64,000 nt of DNA from Pelagibacterium luteolum (GCF_900100665.1 NZ_FNCS01000001.1:541119-605118), one strand, 5' to 3'; counted from the first letter of the stretch, positions 47,234-56,531 are shown. Program-made: numbers and translations. Notes: generated from the letters alone by a model not told the origin.

Positions 47234-48268
47234 ATGGCTTTCACCAATCGCGTCTTTTCCGGCATCAAGCCCTCGGGCGATCTGCATTTGGGCAATTATC
47301 TCGGCGCCATCCGCCGTTTCGTGCCGCTGCAGAACGATTTCGAGTGCATCTATTGCGTCGTCGATATGCACGCGATCACCGTCTGGCAGGACCCCGCTGA
47401 TTTGAAGCGCTGGACCTATGAAATCGCCGCGGCCTACATCGCGGCGGGCGTCGATCCCAAGGCGCACATCATCTTCAACCAGTCCCAAATCGCCGAACAC
47501 GCCGAATTGGCCTGGGTGTTCAATTGCGTCGCCCGCATGGGCTGGATGTCGCGCATGACCCAGTTCAAGGACAAGGCCGGCAAGAACTCCGAAAACGTTT
47601 CGCTCGGGCTCTTTGCCTACCCTTCGCTCATGGCCGCAGATATCCTGCTCTATAAGGCGACGCACGTGCCGGTGGGCGAAGATCAAAAGCAGCACCTGGA
47701 ACTGGCCCGCGACATCGCGGCCAAGTTCAACCACGACTTCGCCGCCTCGCTTGCCGCCAATAGCCTCGACGAAGAGTTCTTCCCCCAGCCAGAACCGGTA
47801 ATCACCGGCCCGGCCACACGGGTGATGAGCCTGCGCGACGGAACGAAAAAGATGAGCAAGTCGGAATCTTCGTCCGACATGGCGACGATCTATCTGATGG
47901 ACGATGCCGAAACGATCACCAAGAAGATCAAGAAGGCCAAGTCCGACGCCGACGCTCTGCCGTCGGAAGAAAAAGGTCTCGAAGGGCGCCCGGAAGCGGC
48001 CAATCTGGTCGGCATCTACGCAGCGTTGTCCGACAAGACAGTCGATGAAGTTCTCGCTGAATTCGGTGGCCAGGGCTTTGGCGCCTTCAAGCCCGCACTG
48101 GCCGATCTCGCCGTCTCGGTCTTGTCGCCTCAGGCCGAAGAGATGCGCCGGCTCGTCGCCGATCCGGCCCAGATCGAAACAATCCTCCGCGACGGCGCCG
48201 ATCGCGCCCGCGAGATTGCTCAAAAGACCATGACCGAAGTCCGCGATATCGTGGGCTTCATTCGCTAA
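47234..48268 (+). CDS. trpS: Tryptophanyl-tRNA synthetase
   Basis: Charges tRNA-Trp. The 344-residue class I synthetase has the HIGH-type motif [21 protein letters not shown] and the KMSKS loop in [21 protein letters not shown]. The start ATG 47234 ([15 protein letters not shown]) is preferred to one 10 codons upstream because it begins right at the catalytic domain, as usual. Confidence 0.97.
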   Translation: MAFTNRVFSGIKPSGDLHLGNYLGAIRRFVPLQNDFECIYCVVDMHAITVWQDPADLKRWTYEIAAAYIAAGVDPKAHIIFNQSQIAEHAELAWVFNCVARMGWMSRMTQFKDKAGKNSENVSLGLFAYPSLMAADILLYKATHVPVGEDQKQHLELARDIAAKFNHDFAASLAANSLDEEFFPQPEPVITGPATRVMSLRDGTKKMSKSESSSDMATIYLMDDAETITKKIKKAKSDADALPSEEKGLEGRPEAANLVGIYAALSDKTVDEVLAEFGGQGFGAFKPALADLAVSVLSPQAEEMRRLVADPAQIETILRDGADRAREIAQKTMTEVRDIVGFIR

Positions 48269-48310
48269 AACAATCAGTTGCGGTGGCACGACCTTAGCCA
48301 CCGCACCCGC

Positions 48311-48340
48311 CGTCATCCTCGTTCTCGACCCGAGGACCCA
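48311..48340. repeat. REP unit (CGTCATCCTCGGG family), copy 2
   Basis: A 30-base relative of the unit at 45451, in the trpS-usp gap; the inner arm is decayed (TCCTCGTTCTCGACCCGAGGA). No T run follows. Confidence 0.6.
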
Positions 48341-48433
48341 CCTGCTTTCACAGCCACGCCCATCGACCCACTTGCGCGATCGCAATACCCCGTGCGAGAT
48401 TGCACCCGCCCGTAAACTATTCGGACATCTTCT

Positions 48434-48928
48434 TTGACCGATATCGACGACCGCGACGACGACGAGTACAAGCGCAAATTCCTTGTCATCGTCGACGACA
48501 GCCCCGAATGCGCCAAGGCAGTGACGTTCGCCGCCCTGCGTGTGCGCCGCACAGGTGGCACCGTTGTTCTTCTTTCGGTGATCGAATCCGATCAGTACCA
48601 GCACTGGCTCGGGGTGGAAGAAATCATGCGCGCCGAGGCCTATGAAGCCATCGATACGCTGCAATCGCGCCACGCTGCCAACATCGCCGCCTTCGGTTCG
48701 ATCAAGGTCGAGAAAGTCGTGCGCGAGGGCAAGACCACCGAAGCCATCGAAGAGCTTCTGGCCGACGATTCCGATATCGCCATTCTGGTTCTGGCCGCAG
48801 CCGACTCATCGGAAGGTCCGGGCCCGCTCGTCGCCTCGATCATCGCGCGGGGCAATAACGCGTTGCGCGTGCCCGTGACGGTCGTGCCGGGCTCGATTTC
48901 GGACGCCGATCTCGCTGCAATCTGCTGA
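48434..48928 (+). CDS. Universal stress protein (UspA) family
   Basis: A 164-residue single Usp domain. It has FLVIVDDSPECAKAVTFAALRVRRTGGTVVLLSVIE at the start and AILVLAAADSSEGPGPLVAS, then ALRVPVTVVPG, near the end. The typical G-x2-G-x9-G-S/T ATP loop is not well kept, so it may not bind ATP. The start is a TTG at 48434, the only start in the open frame upstream of the domain. It lies between trpS and the NifU-like gene, as in rhizobia. Confidence 0.9.
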   Translation: MTDIDDRDDDEYKRKFLVIVDDSPECAKAVTFAALRVRRTGGTVVLLSVIESDQYQHWLGVEEIMRAEAYEAIDTLQSRHAANIAAFGSIKVEKVVREGKTTEAIEELLADDSDIAILVLAAADSSEGPGPLVASIIARGNNALRVPVTVVPGSISDADLAAIC

Positions 48929-49026
48929 TTTTCGCGCATCGGTGTTGCCAACTCCAGAATAGCGCGGTCGATCATGCGCATATTCGCCTTGCAAAACCCG
49001 TATATGCGCCTATTTTAGAAGCCAAC

Positions 49027-49041
49027 TTGGAATGGTTCTAA
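49027..49041 (+). promoter_or_regulatory. Iron control element (Irr/ICE-type box) before the NifU-like gene
   Basis: TTGGAATGGTTCTAA fits TTnGAA-N3-TTCnAA, the core of the rhizobial Irr operator (ICE). It sits inside a wider inverted repeat TTTTAGAA (49013-49020) / TTCTAAAA (49036-49043). A plausible promoter (TTGCAA, 16 bases, TATTTT) lies just upstream, so the box is at or just after the transcription start. Binding by Irr is inferred. Confidence 0.55.
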
Positions 49042-49061
49042 AAAGGCCCGTGAGGCACGAC

Positions 49062-49628
49062 ATGTTTATTCAGACTGAAGCGACCCCCAATCCGGCAACG
49101 CTGAAATTTCTCCCAGGACGCGATGTCCTGGTAGGCGAACCGCGCGATTTCCGCGACCACGAGGCGGCCCGCATCTCCCCGCTCGCCTCTGCATTGTTCT
49201 CCGTTGATGGCGTCACCGGCGTGTTTTTGGGTTCCGACTTCGTATCGGTCACCAAGGACGAAGCCATTGATTGGGCTCACATAAAGCCTGCCATCCTCGG
49301 CGCCGTCATGGAACATTTCATGAGCGGCAAGCCCATCCTCGCCGAGGGCGCGGCATCCGAACCCGTCGATACCAGTGATGAATTTTTCGAGACCGAAGAC
49401 GCCGAAACCGTCGAGGTGATCAAGGAACTTCTCGCCACCCGCGTCCGGCCTGCCGTCGCCATGGACGGCGGCGACATCACCTTCAAGGGCTATAAGGAAG
49501 GCACCGTCTTCCTCCACATGCAGGGCGCCTGTTCCGGCTGCCCCTCATCGACCGCGACCCTGAAATCGGGCATCGAAAACCTCCTGCGTCACTTCGTCCC
49601 CGGCGTTGAACAGGTCCAGCAAATCTAG
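49062..49628 (+). CDS. NifU-like Fe-S cluster scaffold protein (Nfu type)
   Basis: A 188-residue protein with an N-terminal Nfu_N domain (MFIQTEATPNPATLKFLPGRDVL) and a C-terminal NifU domain at about 105-185 (VRPAVAMDGGDITFKGYKEGTVFLHMQGACSGCPSSTATLKSG). The CSGC motif holds the transferred Fe-S cluster. The start ATG 49062 gives the family N-terminus exactly. The Irr-type box upstream fits iron control; homologues in rhizobia have been proposed as Irr targets (fssA). Confidence 0.95.
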   Translation: MFIQTEATPNPATLKFLPGRDVLVGEPRDFRDHEAARISPLASALFSVDGVTGVFLGSDFVSVTKDEAIDWAHIKPAILGAVMEHFMSGKPILAEGAASEPVDTSDEFFETEDAETVEVIKELLATRVRPAVAMDGGDITFKGYKEGTVFLHMQGACSGCPSSTATLKSGIENLLRHFVPGVEQVQQI

Positions 49629-49671
49629 GAATTTGCACGCAAACTCATACAGTTAGGCCTCACGCCTTGAA

Positions 49672-49706
49672 AACCGGTCCCGCAGAAATGCTGGGCCGGT
49701 TTTTTC
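49672..49706 (+). terminator. Intrinsic terminator of the NifU-like gene
   Basis: The imperfect stem AACCGGTCCCGCAG / CTGGGCCGGTT is followed by TTTTTT, 43 bases past the stop. Confidence 0.8.
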
Positions 49707-49797
49707 ATTTGCCCAAGATTTGCCACGACCCGGGCGGAGAGTTTGCTTGCCCGCCGCACGCAGATCGCGCGCCGACCGGCATTCGGAGTTTTCCAAA

Positions 49798-49986
49798 ATG
49801 GGTGCATTCAGCCTTTCCCACTGGCTCATCGTTCTGGCCGTGGTGGTCATCGTCTTCGGCCCCGGCCGCATCAAGGGCCTGATGGGTGATCTGGGCACGG
49901 GGATCAAGAGCTTCCGTCAGGGGCTGGCCGACGACGAGCCTGCGCCCCAGCCGATCCCGGTCGAGGTTAGAAAAGACGAGCACTAG
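49798..49986 (+). CDS. Stand-alone TatA/TatE-type twin-arginine translocase component
   Basis: A 62-residue protein with the TatA plan: a short N-terminal membrane helix (FSLSHWLIVLAVVVIVFG), the FG hinge, an amphipathic helix (GRIKGLMGDLGTGIKSFRQGL) and an acidic tail. tatB and tatC are not adjacent, so it may be a second TatA or the only one set apart from tatBC. I chose ATG 49798; the longer frame adds a basic segment atypical for TatA. Confidence 0.85.
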   Translation: MGAFSLSHWLIVLAVVVIVFGPGRIKGLMGDLGTGIKSFRQGLADDEPAPQPIPVEVRKDEH

Positions 49987-50035
49987 CCGCAGGTTGCAGC
50001 TTGCCGCTTTGGGGTTTTGGCCCTAAATCGGTTGC

Positions 50036-50632
50036 ATGACGACGCCTGTTACCCTTGCCATCGACACCGCCCGCGATCGCCTGCAACTGGCGCTCGTCGC
50101 TGGTGATGGCAGCGTTGCGACCGAAATCCGCGATATCGACAAGGGCCATGCCGAGATCATTTTCGAGGCGATAGAGGCGCTTCTCACGCGCAGCGGTGCG
50201 AGCTATCAAACCCTTGATCGTATTGGTGTTTCCACCGGACCGGGATCGTTCACGGGGCTGCGAATCGGTTTATCGACAGCGCGGGGTCTGGGCTTGGCCC
50301 TAGATATTCCGGTTATCGGGGTTCCGACACTGCTTGCCCTATCGCTGGTCCATCTAGGCCCGAGCGAAATCATCATCGACGCCAAGCGCAACGAAGCTTA
50401 CCGCCAGAGCTTTTCCGCGCCCGGCAAGCCTCGCGACCATGCCGAACTCGTTGATTTCACCCATACGCTGCGGGCCGCATCGCGCACCGAGCCCGACGAT
50501 CCGATGATCGATATCGCCCGCCTCGCCGCCTTCGCCGCGAAAGCACGACCTTCGGAATTTCCACCCGATCCGACCTATATCCGCGCTGCCGACGCCAAGC
50601 CGCAGACCAAATTCGGCGTCGCGCGCCAATGA
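50036..50632 (+). CDS. tsaB: tRNA threonylcarbamoyladenosine biosynthesis protein TsaB
   Basis: TsaB helps TsaD make t6A37 in ANN-decoding tRNAs. The 198-residue protein of the ASKHA fold starts VTLAIDTARDRLQLALVAGDG and has GVSTGPGSFTGLRIGLSTARGLGLALDIPVIGV, the family signature. It is shorter than E. coli TsaB (231). Its stop overlaps rimI by four bases (ATGA). Confidence 0.96.
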   Translation: MTTPVTLAIDTARDRLQLALVAGDGSVATEIRDIDKGHAEIIFEAIEALLTRSGASYQTLDRIGVSTGPGSFTGLRIGLSTARGLGLALDIPVIGVPTLLALSLVHLGPSEIIIDAKRNEAYRQSFSAPGKPRDHAELVDFTHTLRAASRTEPDDPMIDIARLAAFAAKARPSEFPPDPTYIRAADAKPQTKFGVARQ

Positions 50633-51108
50633 GTTACTGGCCTGCTCCCAATGGCCTGCACATTGCGCGGGGGGAAACCCGCGACGCTCGCGAAATGGCC
50701 AAGCTCCATGCGCAGGGGTTTTTTCGCGGCTGGCCCAGTTCCGATTTCGAAGCCTATCTCGCCGATCCGCACACGACGCCCGGCTATGTCGCGATCGATG
50801 CTAAGCGCGATCTCGCCGGCTTTGCCATGCTGCGGCTGGCCGGCGATGAAAGCGAACTTTTGACCATTGCCGTCGACCCCCGTCAGCGCGGCAGAAAAAT
50901 CGGGCGAGCGTTGCTTGCCGCAGCCTTTGCAGACCTCGCCATGAGTCCGGTCAAAACCATGTTTCTCGAAGTCGATGAGACCAACGCGCCTGCGATTAAA
51001 CTCTATCGCGCCTTCGGTTTTGCCGACATCGGAACCCGAAAAGGCTATTATCCAAAGCCGGACGGCTCGGTGGCCACCGCCCTTGTCATGCGGGCCTCGA
51101 TCGTCTAA
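50629..51108 (+). CDS. rimI: Ribosomal protein S18 alanine N-acetyltransferase RimI-like (GNAT)
   Basis: A 159-residue GNAT with the acetyl-CoA loop VDPRQRGRKIGRALLAAAF and a C-terminal FLEVDETNAPAIKLYRAFGFADIGTRKGYY, the pattern of RimI proteins next to tsaB. The ATG overlaps the tsaB stop. The S18 target is inferred from family and context. Confidence 0.9.
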   Translation: MSYWPAPNGLHIARGETRDAREMAKLHAQGFFRGWPSSDFEAYLADPHTTPGYVAIDAKRDLAGFAMLRLAGDESELLTIAVDPRQRGRKIGRALLAAAFADLAMSPVKTMFLEVDETNAPAIKLYRAFGFADIGTRKGYYPKPDGSVATALVMRASIV

Positions 51109-51142
51109 CCGGACCAGATCAGCGGACGCAGGAGAATGCGCC

Positions 51143-51574
51143 ATGGAGATCGTGCCCGCCGAGGCAACTTTGGAAGAGCAATGCGTGGCGCGCAACATGC
51201 GCATGACAGAGCAGCGCCGGGTCATCGCCCGCGTGCTTGAAGCCGCGTCCGACCATCCCGATGTCGAAGAACTCTACCGTCGCGCCTCCGCCGTCGACCC
51301 GCGCATCTCTCTCTCGACGGTCTATCGGACCGTCAATCTGTTCGAGGAAGCCGGGCTCGTCACAAAGCATGATTTCAAGGACGGCCGCGCCCGGTTCGAA
51401 CAGATACCTGACGAACATCACGATCATCTGATCGACATTCGCTCGGGCAAGGTCATCGAATTTCGCAATGAAGAAATCGAGGCCATCCAGGAAGTGATCG
51501 CCAAAAAGCTCGGCTACAAGCTCGTCGACCACAGGCTCGAGCTCTATGCGATCCCGTTGGAAAAGGACTCCTAG
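51143..51574 (+). CDS. fur: Fur-family metal-responsive regulator
   Basis: A 143-residue Fur protein. The winged helix is at about 20-85 (MRMTEQRRVIARVLEAASDHPDVEELYRRASAVDPRISLSTVYRTVNLFEEAGL). The metal site DEHHDHLIDIRSGKVIEFRNEEIEAIQE follows, without C-terminal CxxC motifs. In Hyphomicrobiales the Fur at this locus often acts as a manganese regulator (Mur), so the metal is uncertain. I chose ATG 51143 with GCAGGAGA before it. An Irr-type role is less likely because the heme motif is absent. Confidence 0.93.
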   Translation: MEIVPAEATLEEQCVARNMRMTEQRRVIARVLEAASDHPDVEELYRRASAVDPRISLSTVYRTVNLFEEAGLVTKHDFKDGRARFEQIPDEHHDHLIDIRSGKVIEFRNEEIEAIQEVIAKKLGYKLVDHRLELYAIPLEKDS

Positions 51575-51586
51575 GCGCCGGTCGCC

Positions 51587-52369
51587 ATGGTCCTGCGCCT
51601 CGCATTCCTCAGCCTCGTTCTCTTGCCGTTCACCCTGGTCGGGCTGCCGGTTCAACTTGTGGTTCTGGCCCTACGTCTCCCGGAATGGTGGGTCCTCCCG
51701 CTGGTCTTTTTCAAGATTGCGGCGTTCGGACTAGGCTTGCGCGTGCGTGTTGTCGGAGAACCTTTGCAAAAGGCCCCTGTCTTGCTGGTCGCCAATCACA
51801 CGGGCTGGCTCGATATCATCGCCATCGCTTCGAAAATCCCGGTCAGTTTCGTTGCTAAATCCGACGTGGGCGGCTGGCCGATCATAGGCTGGTTGGCAAG
51901 GCTGCAGAAAACCGTCTTCGTCGACCGCACGCGCCGCACCGACACGGGCCGCACATCGGGTGAAATGCGCGACAGGCTGGCATCTGGCACCCCGGTCCTG
52001 CTGTTTGCCGAAGGCACGTCCGACATCGGCACCCATGTGCTGCCATTTCGCTCGGCGCTTCTGGGGGCGGCCATGGATGACAAAACGCTGATCCAGCCCC
52101 TTGCCATCGCCTATACCGCCATCTCCGGCCTGCCGCTGTCGCGGCATGAACGCCCAGTGTTGGCTTGGGTTGGCGATATGGCGCTGGGCGACAATCTCTG
52201 GTCGATTCTCAAGTCCGGCCCCAAGGACATCACCATCGCGCTTGGCACCCCGTTTGCCGGAAATGGCGATCGAAAGGCCAGCGCCCAGCGGGCTCATGCG
52301 CAGGTGCGGCAAATGCTCAATGCGCTTAACCGCCGACACCCTTTGCCAAACCCTCAGGATTTGGTGTAA
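51587..52369 (+). CDS. plsC: 1-acyl-sn-glycerol-3-phosphate acyltransferase (PlsC/OlsA type)
   Basis: A 260-residue membrane-bound acyltransferase with an N-terminal hydrophobic helix, the catalytic NHTGWLD box (NHx4D), [23 protein letters not shown], and [20 protein letters not shown] (motif III, EGT). It adds the second acyl chain to lysophosphatidate. The ornithine-lipid enzyme OlsA has the same fold, so it could complement olsB at 38989. It lies 12 bases after fur. Confidence 0.92.
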   Translation: MVLRLAFLSLVLLPFTLVGLPVQLVVLALRLPEWWVLPLVFFKIAAFGLGLRVRVVGEPLQKAPVLLVANHTGWLDIIAIASKIPVSFVAKSDVGGWPIIGWLARLQKTVFVDRTRRTDTGRTSGEMRDRLASGTPVLLFAEGTSDIGTHVLPFRSALLGAAMDDKTLIQPLAIAYTAISGLPLSRHERPVLAWVGDMALGDNLWSILKSGPKDITIALGTPFAGNGDRKASAQRAHAQVRQMLNALNRRHPLPNPQDLV

Positions 52370-52379
52370 ACCGCGCCCC

Positions 52380-53765
52380 ATGAGCGAAAACCAGCCCAAC
52401 CTCCCCAATGCCAAGAAGGTCTTCATTAAGACCTATGGCTGCCAGATGAACGTCTATGACAGCGATCGGATGACCGACGCCCTGGCGCCGCACGGCTATT
52501 CGCCGACCCAGGACATGGGCGAGGCCGATTTGGTGCTTCTAAACACCTGCCATATCCGAGAAAAGGCCGCCGAAAAGGTCTATTCCGAGCTTGGCCGTAT
52601 CCGCGATTTCCGCAATGAGCGCGAACCAGGCGCCAAAAAGATGTTGATTGGCGTCGCCGGTTGCGTCGCCCAGGCCGAAGGCGAAGAGATCATGGCGCGC
52701 GCGCCGGCTGTCGATCTTGTGTTCGGCCCGCAATCCTATCACCGCCTGCCCGAACTTTTGTCGAAAGCCCAGACGGGCCGGGTCATCGACACCGAATTCC
52801 CGGAAGAAGACAAGTTCGCCCACTTGCCCGCTGCGCGCAAGGAAGTGACGATTTCGCGCGGGCTGACGGCATTTCTGACCGTCCAGGAAGGCTGCGATAA
52901 ATTCTGTTCTTTCTGTGTCGTGCCCTATACGCGCGGCGCGGAAGTATCGCGCCCTGTGGCGCAGGTTCTTGCCGAAGCGCGCGGGCTTGCCGATGCAGGG
53001 GTGCGGGAGATCACGCTGCTGGGCCAGAACGTCAACGCCTATCACGGGCTCGGCGCCGATGGGCAACCGGTAAGCCTTGGCGCGCTCTGTCATATGTTGG
53101 CAGAAATCGACGGCATCGAGCGCATTCGCTATACGACCAGCCATCCCCGCGACATGGATGACGAATTGATCGCAGCCCACAGGGACTTGCCGGAACTCAT
53201 GCCCTATCTGCATCTGCCGGTGCAGTCGGGCTCTGACTCGATCCTCAAGGCCATGAACCGCAAGCACACGGCGGCCCAATATTTCGAGATCATCGATCGC
53301 ATCCGCGCCGCCCGGCCCGATATGGCGATTTCCGGCGATTTCATAGTCGGCTTCCCGGGAGAGACCGACGCGGACTTCGCGGCGACCGTCGAAATGGTCA
53401 GAAAGATCGGCTACGCCTCGGCGTTTTCGTTCAAATATTCCACACGCCCCGGAACGCCGGGTGCGCAGATGGACAACCAGATCGAAGAGCACGTCAAAGC
53501 CGAGCGCCTGGAAGTGCTGCAGGCCGAGATCACCCGCCAGTCCCAGGCTTTTAACGCCGGTTGTGTCGGGCTGACCATGCCGGTGCTGATCGACAAGCCC
53601 GGCCGCAATCCGGGTCAGGTTTCGGGCCGCTCACCCTATCTTCAGCCTGTGCATATCCCCGCCGATCCCGGACTGATCGGGCAGATCCTGCCGGTCGAAA
53701 TCGTCGGTCAGGCAAAAAATTCGCTCGAAGGCAGAATTATCACAGCGAACGCAAAGGCGGTCTGA
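52380..53765 (+). CDS. miaB: tRNA-2-methylthio-N6-dimethylallyladenosine synthase MiaB
   Basis: MiaB adds the methylthio group to i6A37 of tRNA. The 461-residue protein has the N-terminal UPF0004 domain ([17 protein letters not shown], with further Cys in [11 protein letters not shown] and GVAGCVAQ). The radical SAM cluster is in [23 protein letters not shown], and a C-terminal TRAM domain ends the protein. I chose ATG 52380 ([20 protein letters not shown]). It lies 10 bases after plsC. Confidence 0.97.
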   Translation: MSENQPNLPNAKKVFIKTYGCQMNVYDSDRMTDALAPHGYSPTQDMGEADLVLLNTCHIREKAAEKVYSELGRIRDFRNEREPGAKKMLIGVAGCVAQAEGEEIMARAPAVDLVFGPQSYHRLPELLSKAQTGRVIDTEFPEEDKFAHLPAARKEVTISRGLTAFLTVQEGCDKFCSFCVVPYTRGAEVSRPVAQVLAEARGLADAGVREITLLGQNVNAYHGLGADGQPVSLGALCHMLAEIDGIERIRYTTSHPRDMDDELIAAHRDLPELMPYLHLPVQSGSDSILKAMNRKHTAAQYFEIIDRIRAARPDMAISGDFIVGFPGETDADFAATVEMVRKIGYASAFSFKYSTRPGTPGAQMDNQIEEHVKAERLEVLQAEITRQSQAFNAGCVGLTMPVLIDKPGRNPGQVSGRSPYLQPVHIPADPGLIGQILPVEIVGQAKNSLEGRIITANAKAV

Positions 53766-53799
53766 TACGTTTCGTGTTGGTAAGAGTCGCTACACCCTC

Positions 53800-54852
53800 G
53801 TGGAGCTTAACCGTTTGACACGGAATTTCAGGTCGCAGCCCGACCAATCCGCCGCCGCCCATCTCGAACTGGCCTTCGAAGACAATCGGCTCGTCTCTCA
53901 ACTTTACGGCGAATTCGACCAGAACCTAGCGCTCATCGAGCAGCGCATGGGGGTCGAAGCCAATTCGCGCGGCAATCATGTGATGCTGCGCGGCGGCGCC
54001 AACGCGGTCGATCAGGCCCGCCGGGTGCTCGAATCGCTTTACGACATGCTCGAAGAGGGCAAGCAAGTCGGCCCTGCCGATGTCGATGGCGTTATGCGCA
54101 TGGTCCAGACCGAGGACAATCAGCTTTCGCTGCCGACGCTGGAGAAGAAGGGCAAGGTGCGCATGGCTCAGATCGCCACGCGCAAGGCGACCATTGTGGC
54201 CCGCAATCCGGCTCAGGACGGCTATATCCGCGCCATGGACCGCTTCGAGATGGTGTTCGGCGTCGGCCCGGCTGGTACCGGCAAGACCTATCTGGCTGTC
54301 GCTCATGCGGCGACCTTGCTCGAACGGGGCGAGATATCCCGCATCATCCTCTCGCGCCCTGCGGTTGAAGCTGGCGAACGGCTCGGGTTTCTGCCCGGCG
54401 ATCTGAAAGAAAAGGTCGATCCTTATCTGCGCCCGCTCTATGACGCGCTTTACGACATGATGCAGCCCGAAGTCGTCGAGCGCTGCCTGGCCGCCGGGAC
54501 CATCGAAGTGGCCCCGCTAGCTTTCATGCGCGGACGCACGCTCTCGAATGCCGCCGTGATCCTCGATGAGGCGCAGAATACCACATCGATGCAGATGAAG
54601 ATGTTTTTGACCCGACTGGGCGAAAATTCGAAGATGATCGTCACCGGCGATCCCACCCAGGTCGATCTGCCGCGTGGGGAAAAGTCGGGACTTGTCGAAG
54701 CGCTCAATCTTTTGACCGACATCGAAGGCATTCACATCACCCGATTCTCCGACAAGGACGTGGTGCGCCACGCGCTGGTCGCCCGGATCGTGCGCGCCTA
54801 TGAAGGGGCGACGGGCAAGGCGCCGTCCGGCGAAGGAAAGCTCGAAGTTTGA
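53800..54852 (+). CDS. phoH: PhoH-like ATPase (PhoH/YbeZ)
   Basis: A 350-residue PhoH protein with an N-terminal KH-like region at about 20-100 and a P-loop ATPase (MVFGVGPAGTGKTYLAVAHA, then SNAAVILDEAQNTTSMQMKMFLTRLG and MIVTGDPTQVDLP). It pairs with YbeY in ribosome and RNA quality work. The start is GTG 53800, but TTG 53815 is also possible. The gene lies between miaB and ybeY; its stop overlaps ybeY. Confidence 0.95.
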   Translation: MELNRLTRNFRSQPDQSAAAHLELAFEDNRLVSQLYGEFDQNLALIEQRMGVEANSRGNHVMLRGGANAVDQARRVLESLYDMLEEGKQVGPADVDGVMRMVQTEDNQLSLPTLEKKGKVRMAQIATRKATIVARNPAQDGYIRAMDRFEMVFGVGPAGTGKTYLAVAHAATLLERGEISRIILSRPAVEAGERLGFLPGDLKEKVDPYLRPLYDALYDMMQPEVVERCLAAGTIEVAPLAFMRGRTLSNAAVILDEAQNTTSMQMKMFLTRLGENSKMIVTGDPTQVDLPRGEKSGLVEALNLLTDIEGIHITRFSDKDVVRHALVARIVRAYEGATGKAPSGEGKLEV

Positions 54853-55340
54853 GCGAAATCCTCAGTGTCGAGATCAACCGCGAAGCGGGTGAGTGGCCCG
54901 ACGGGCTGGATGCGATCGCCGAGCGCGCGCTTCTTGTCGCTTTGCAGAACTCTGGTTTTGCCATCGACGGGCCGTGCGAAATCAGCGTGCTTTTGACCGA
55001 TGATGCCGGCCAGCAACGGCTCAACAGCCAGTGGCGGGGCAAGGACAAAGCGACAAATGTCCTGTCGTTCCCGGCACTGGGTGAAGATGATCCGATCGAG
55101 GGAATGCTGGGCGATATTTCTCTCGCTCACGAAACCCTGAGCCGCGAAGCGGTCGAACTGGAAAAGCCGTTTGAGCACCATTTTGCCCATCTTCTGGTGC
55201 ACGGCATGCTTCACGTTCTCGGATATGATCACGAAACAGAAGACGAGGCTCTTGCCATGGAGGCAAGAGAGACCGATATTATGGGGCTGCTGGGTTACCC
55301 CGATCCCTATGATGGACAGGAACTCATCGACAGGGATTAG
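54849..55340 (+). CDS. ybeY: Endoribonuclease YbeY
   Basis: YbeY is the metal-dependent endoribonuclease for 16S rRNA 3'-end maturation. The 163-residue protein has the three-His zinc motif HLLVHGMLHVLGYDHETEDEA and the preceding STS-like TNVLSFPALGEDDP. The start is TTG 54849 overlapping the phoH stop (TTGA). No better start is in frame. Confidence 0.96.
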   Translation: MSEILSVEINREAGEWPDGLDAIAERALLVALQNSGFAIDGPCEISVLLTDDAGQQRLNSQWRGKDKATNVLSFPALGEDDPIEGMLGDISLAHETLSREAVELEKPFEHHFAHLLVHGMLHVLGYDHETEDEALAMEARETDIMGLLGYPDPYDGQELIDRD

Positions 55341-55394
55341 ACGTCCCGCTCACGCAACCAGATACGGAGTGCCGACGGTTGGCCGCCAGAGACA

Positions 55395-56510
55395 ATGGCC
55401 ACCGCACCCCAGATGACCGACATCGATCAATCTAGCGCCGCGGCGCGCCGGCCGCATCGCCCCTCGGGCGACGACTTCCCCACCTCTTCGCCCTTGGGCG
55501 ACAAGAAACCCTCCCTCTGGGCGCGTCTGCGCGCCTTTGTACCGGGCAAATCCGCATCCTTGCGGACTGGGCTTAAGGAAGCCCTGGACGCTCCGGCCTT
55601 GCCGTCCGACACGAGCTTTTCGGCTTCCGAGCGCACGATCTTGCAGAACGTGCTCAAGCTCGGCGAATTGCGCGTCGAGGACGTCATGGTCCCGCGAGCC
55701 GATATCGAGGCCGTGGAAATCGGCGTCAATGTCGGCTTCGTCATTGAGCGATTCCGTCAGGTCGGCCATTCGCGTATGCCGGTCTACGAGGAAAGCCTCG
55801 ACAAGGTCGTGGGCATGATCCACATCAAGGACGTGCTCGAGGAAGTGACCGAACCTGCCAAGACCGCCGCACCAACCGCAGGCAATGGCGCCAACGGACA
55901 CAACAATCAAAGTCCGATCAAATTCGTAACCCCGGTGCTCAAGCAAAAGATCGGCAAGGCCGAACTGGTGCGCAAGGTGCTGTTTGTACCGCCCTCCATG
56001 CCGGTCACCGACCTTCTCGCCCAGATGCAGGCCACCCGTATGCATATGGCGGTGGTGATCGACGAATATGGTGGTACCGATGGGCTCGTGACCATCGAGG
56101 ATCTGCTTGAAGCCGTTGTCGGTGACATCGAGGATGAGCACGACGAGGGCGAAACCCAGATGCTGCGCGCCATCGGCGACGATGTCTTCGTTGCGGATGC
56201 CCGTGTGGAGCTGGCCGATCTGATCGAAACCATCGGCACCGATTTCGATCCCGGCGAATATGCCGAGGACGTCGATACGCTTGGTGGGCTGATTTTTGCC
56301 TTGGCTGGCCGTGTGCCGGTGCGCGGTGAGGTGGTCTCAAAGCTCAAGGGTTTCGAGTTCGAAATCACCCGCGCGGATGCCCGTAGGGTCAAGCAGGTTC
56401 GCATTACTCGCAAGCGCCGCAAGCAGCGCCTGCTCATCGCTGGCCCGAAGCCCGAGACGGCGCAAGGCGACGGAACGACACCAACGGAAAACCAGCAGGC
56501 CGCCGAATAG
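55395..56510 (+). CDS. corC: CorC/HlyC family protein with CBS domains
   Basis: A 371-residue protein lacking membrane segments. A low-complexity start is followed by two CBS domains at about 90-255 (VEDVMVPRADIEAVEIG and VKVLFVPPSMPV-like blocks, then MAVVIDEYGGTDGLVTIEDLLEAVVGDIEDEHDE). The CorC_HlyC domain (DTLGGLIFALAGRVPVRGEVV) and a basic tail come last. Members are thought to take part in Mg2+/Co2+ handling; older names call it a hemolysin (TlyC). The lnt gene that usually follows is not here. Confidence 0.93.
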   Translation: MATAPQMTDIDQSSAAARRPHRPSGDDFPTSSPLGDKKPSLWARLRAFVPGKSASLRTGLKEALDAPALPSDTSFSASERTILQNVLKLGELRVEDVMVPRADIEAVEIGVNVGFVIERFRQVGHSRMPVYEESLDKVVGMIHIKDVLEEVTEPAKTAAPTAGNGANGHNNQSPIKFVTPVLKQKIGKAELVRKVLFVPPSMPVTDLLAQMQATRMHMAVVIDEYGGTDGLVTIEDLLEAVVGDIEDEHDEGETQMLRAIGDDVFVADARVELADLIETIGTDFDPGEYAEDVDTLGGLIFALAGRVPVRGEVVSKLKGFEFEITRADARRVKQVRITRKRRKQRLLIAGPKPETAQGDGTTPTENQQAAE

Positions 56511-56518
56511 GCGGCCTG
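56496..56518 (+). terminator. Hairpin over the corC stop codon (terminator-like)
   Basis: The perfect 9-base arms CAGGCCGCC / GGCGGCCTG enclose GAATA, with the corC TAG in the loop/stem boundary. No clear T run follows on either strand, so it may be a weak or bidirectional terminator between corC and the convergent regA. Confidence 0.5.
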
Positions 56519-56531
56519 GCTGATTTCAAGA

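Noticed and set aside
46397-48673. A 758-codon minus-strand frame across murJ and trpS
   Set aside because: It is antisense to two clear genes and crosses their intergenic repeat; no ribosome site or family pattern.
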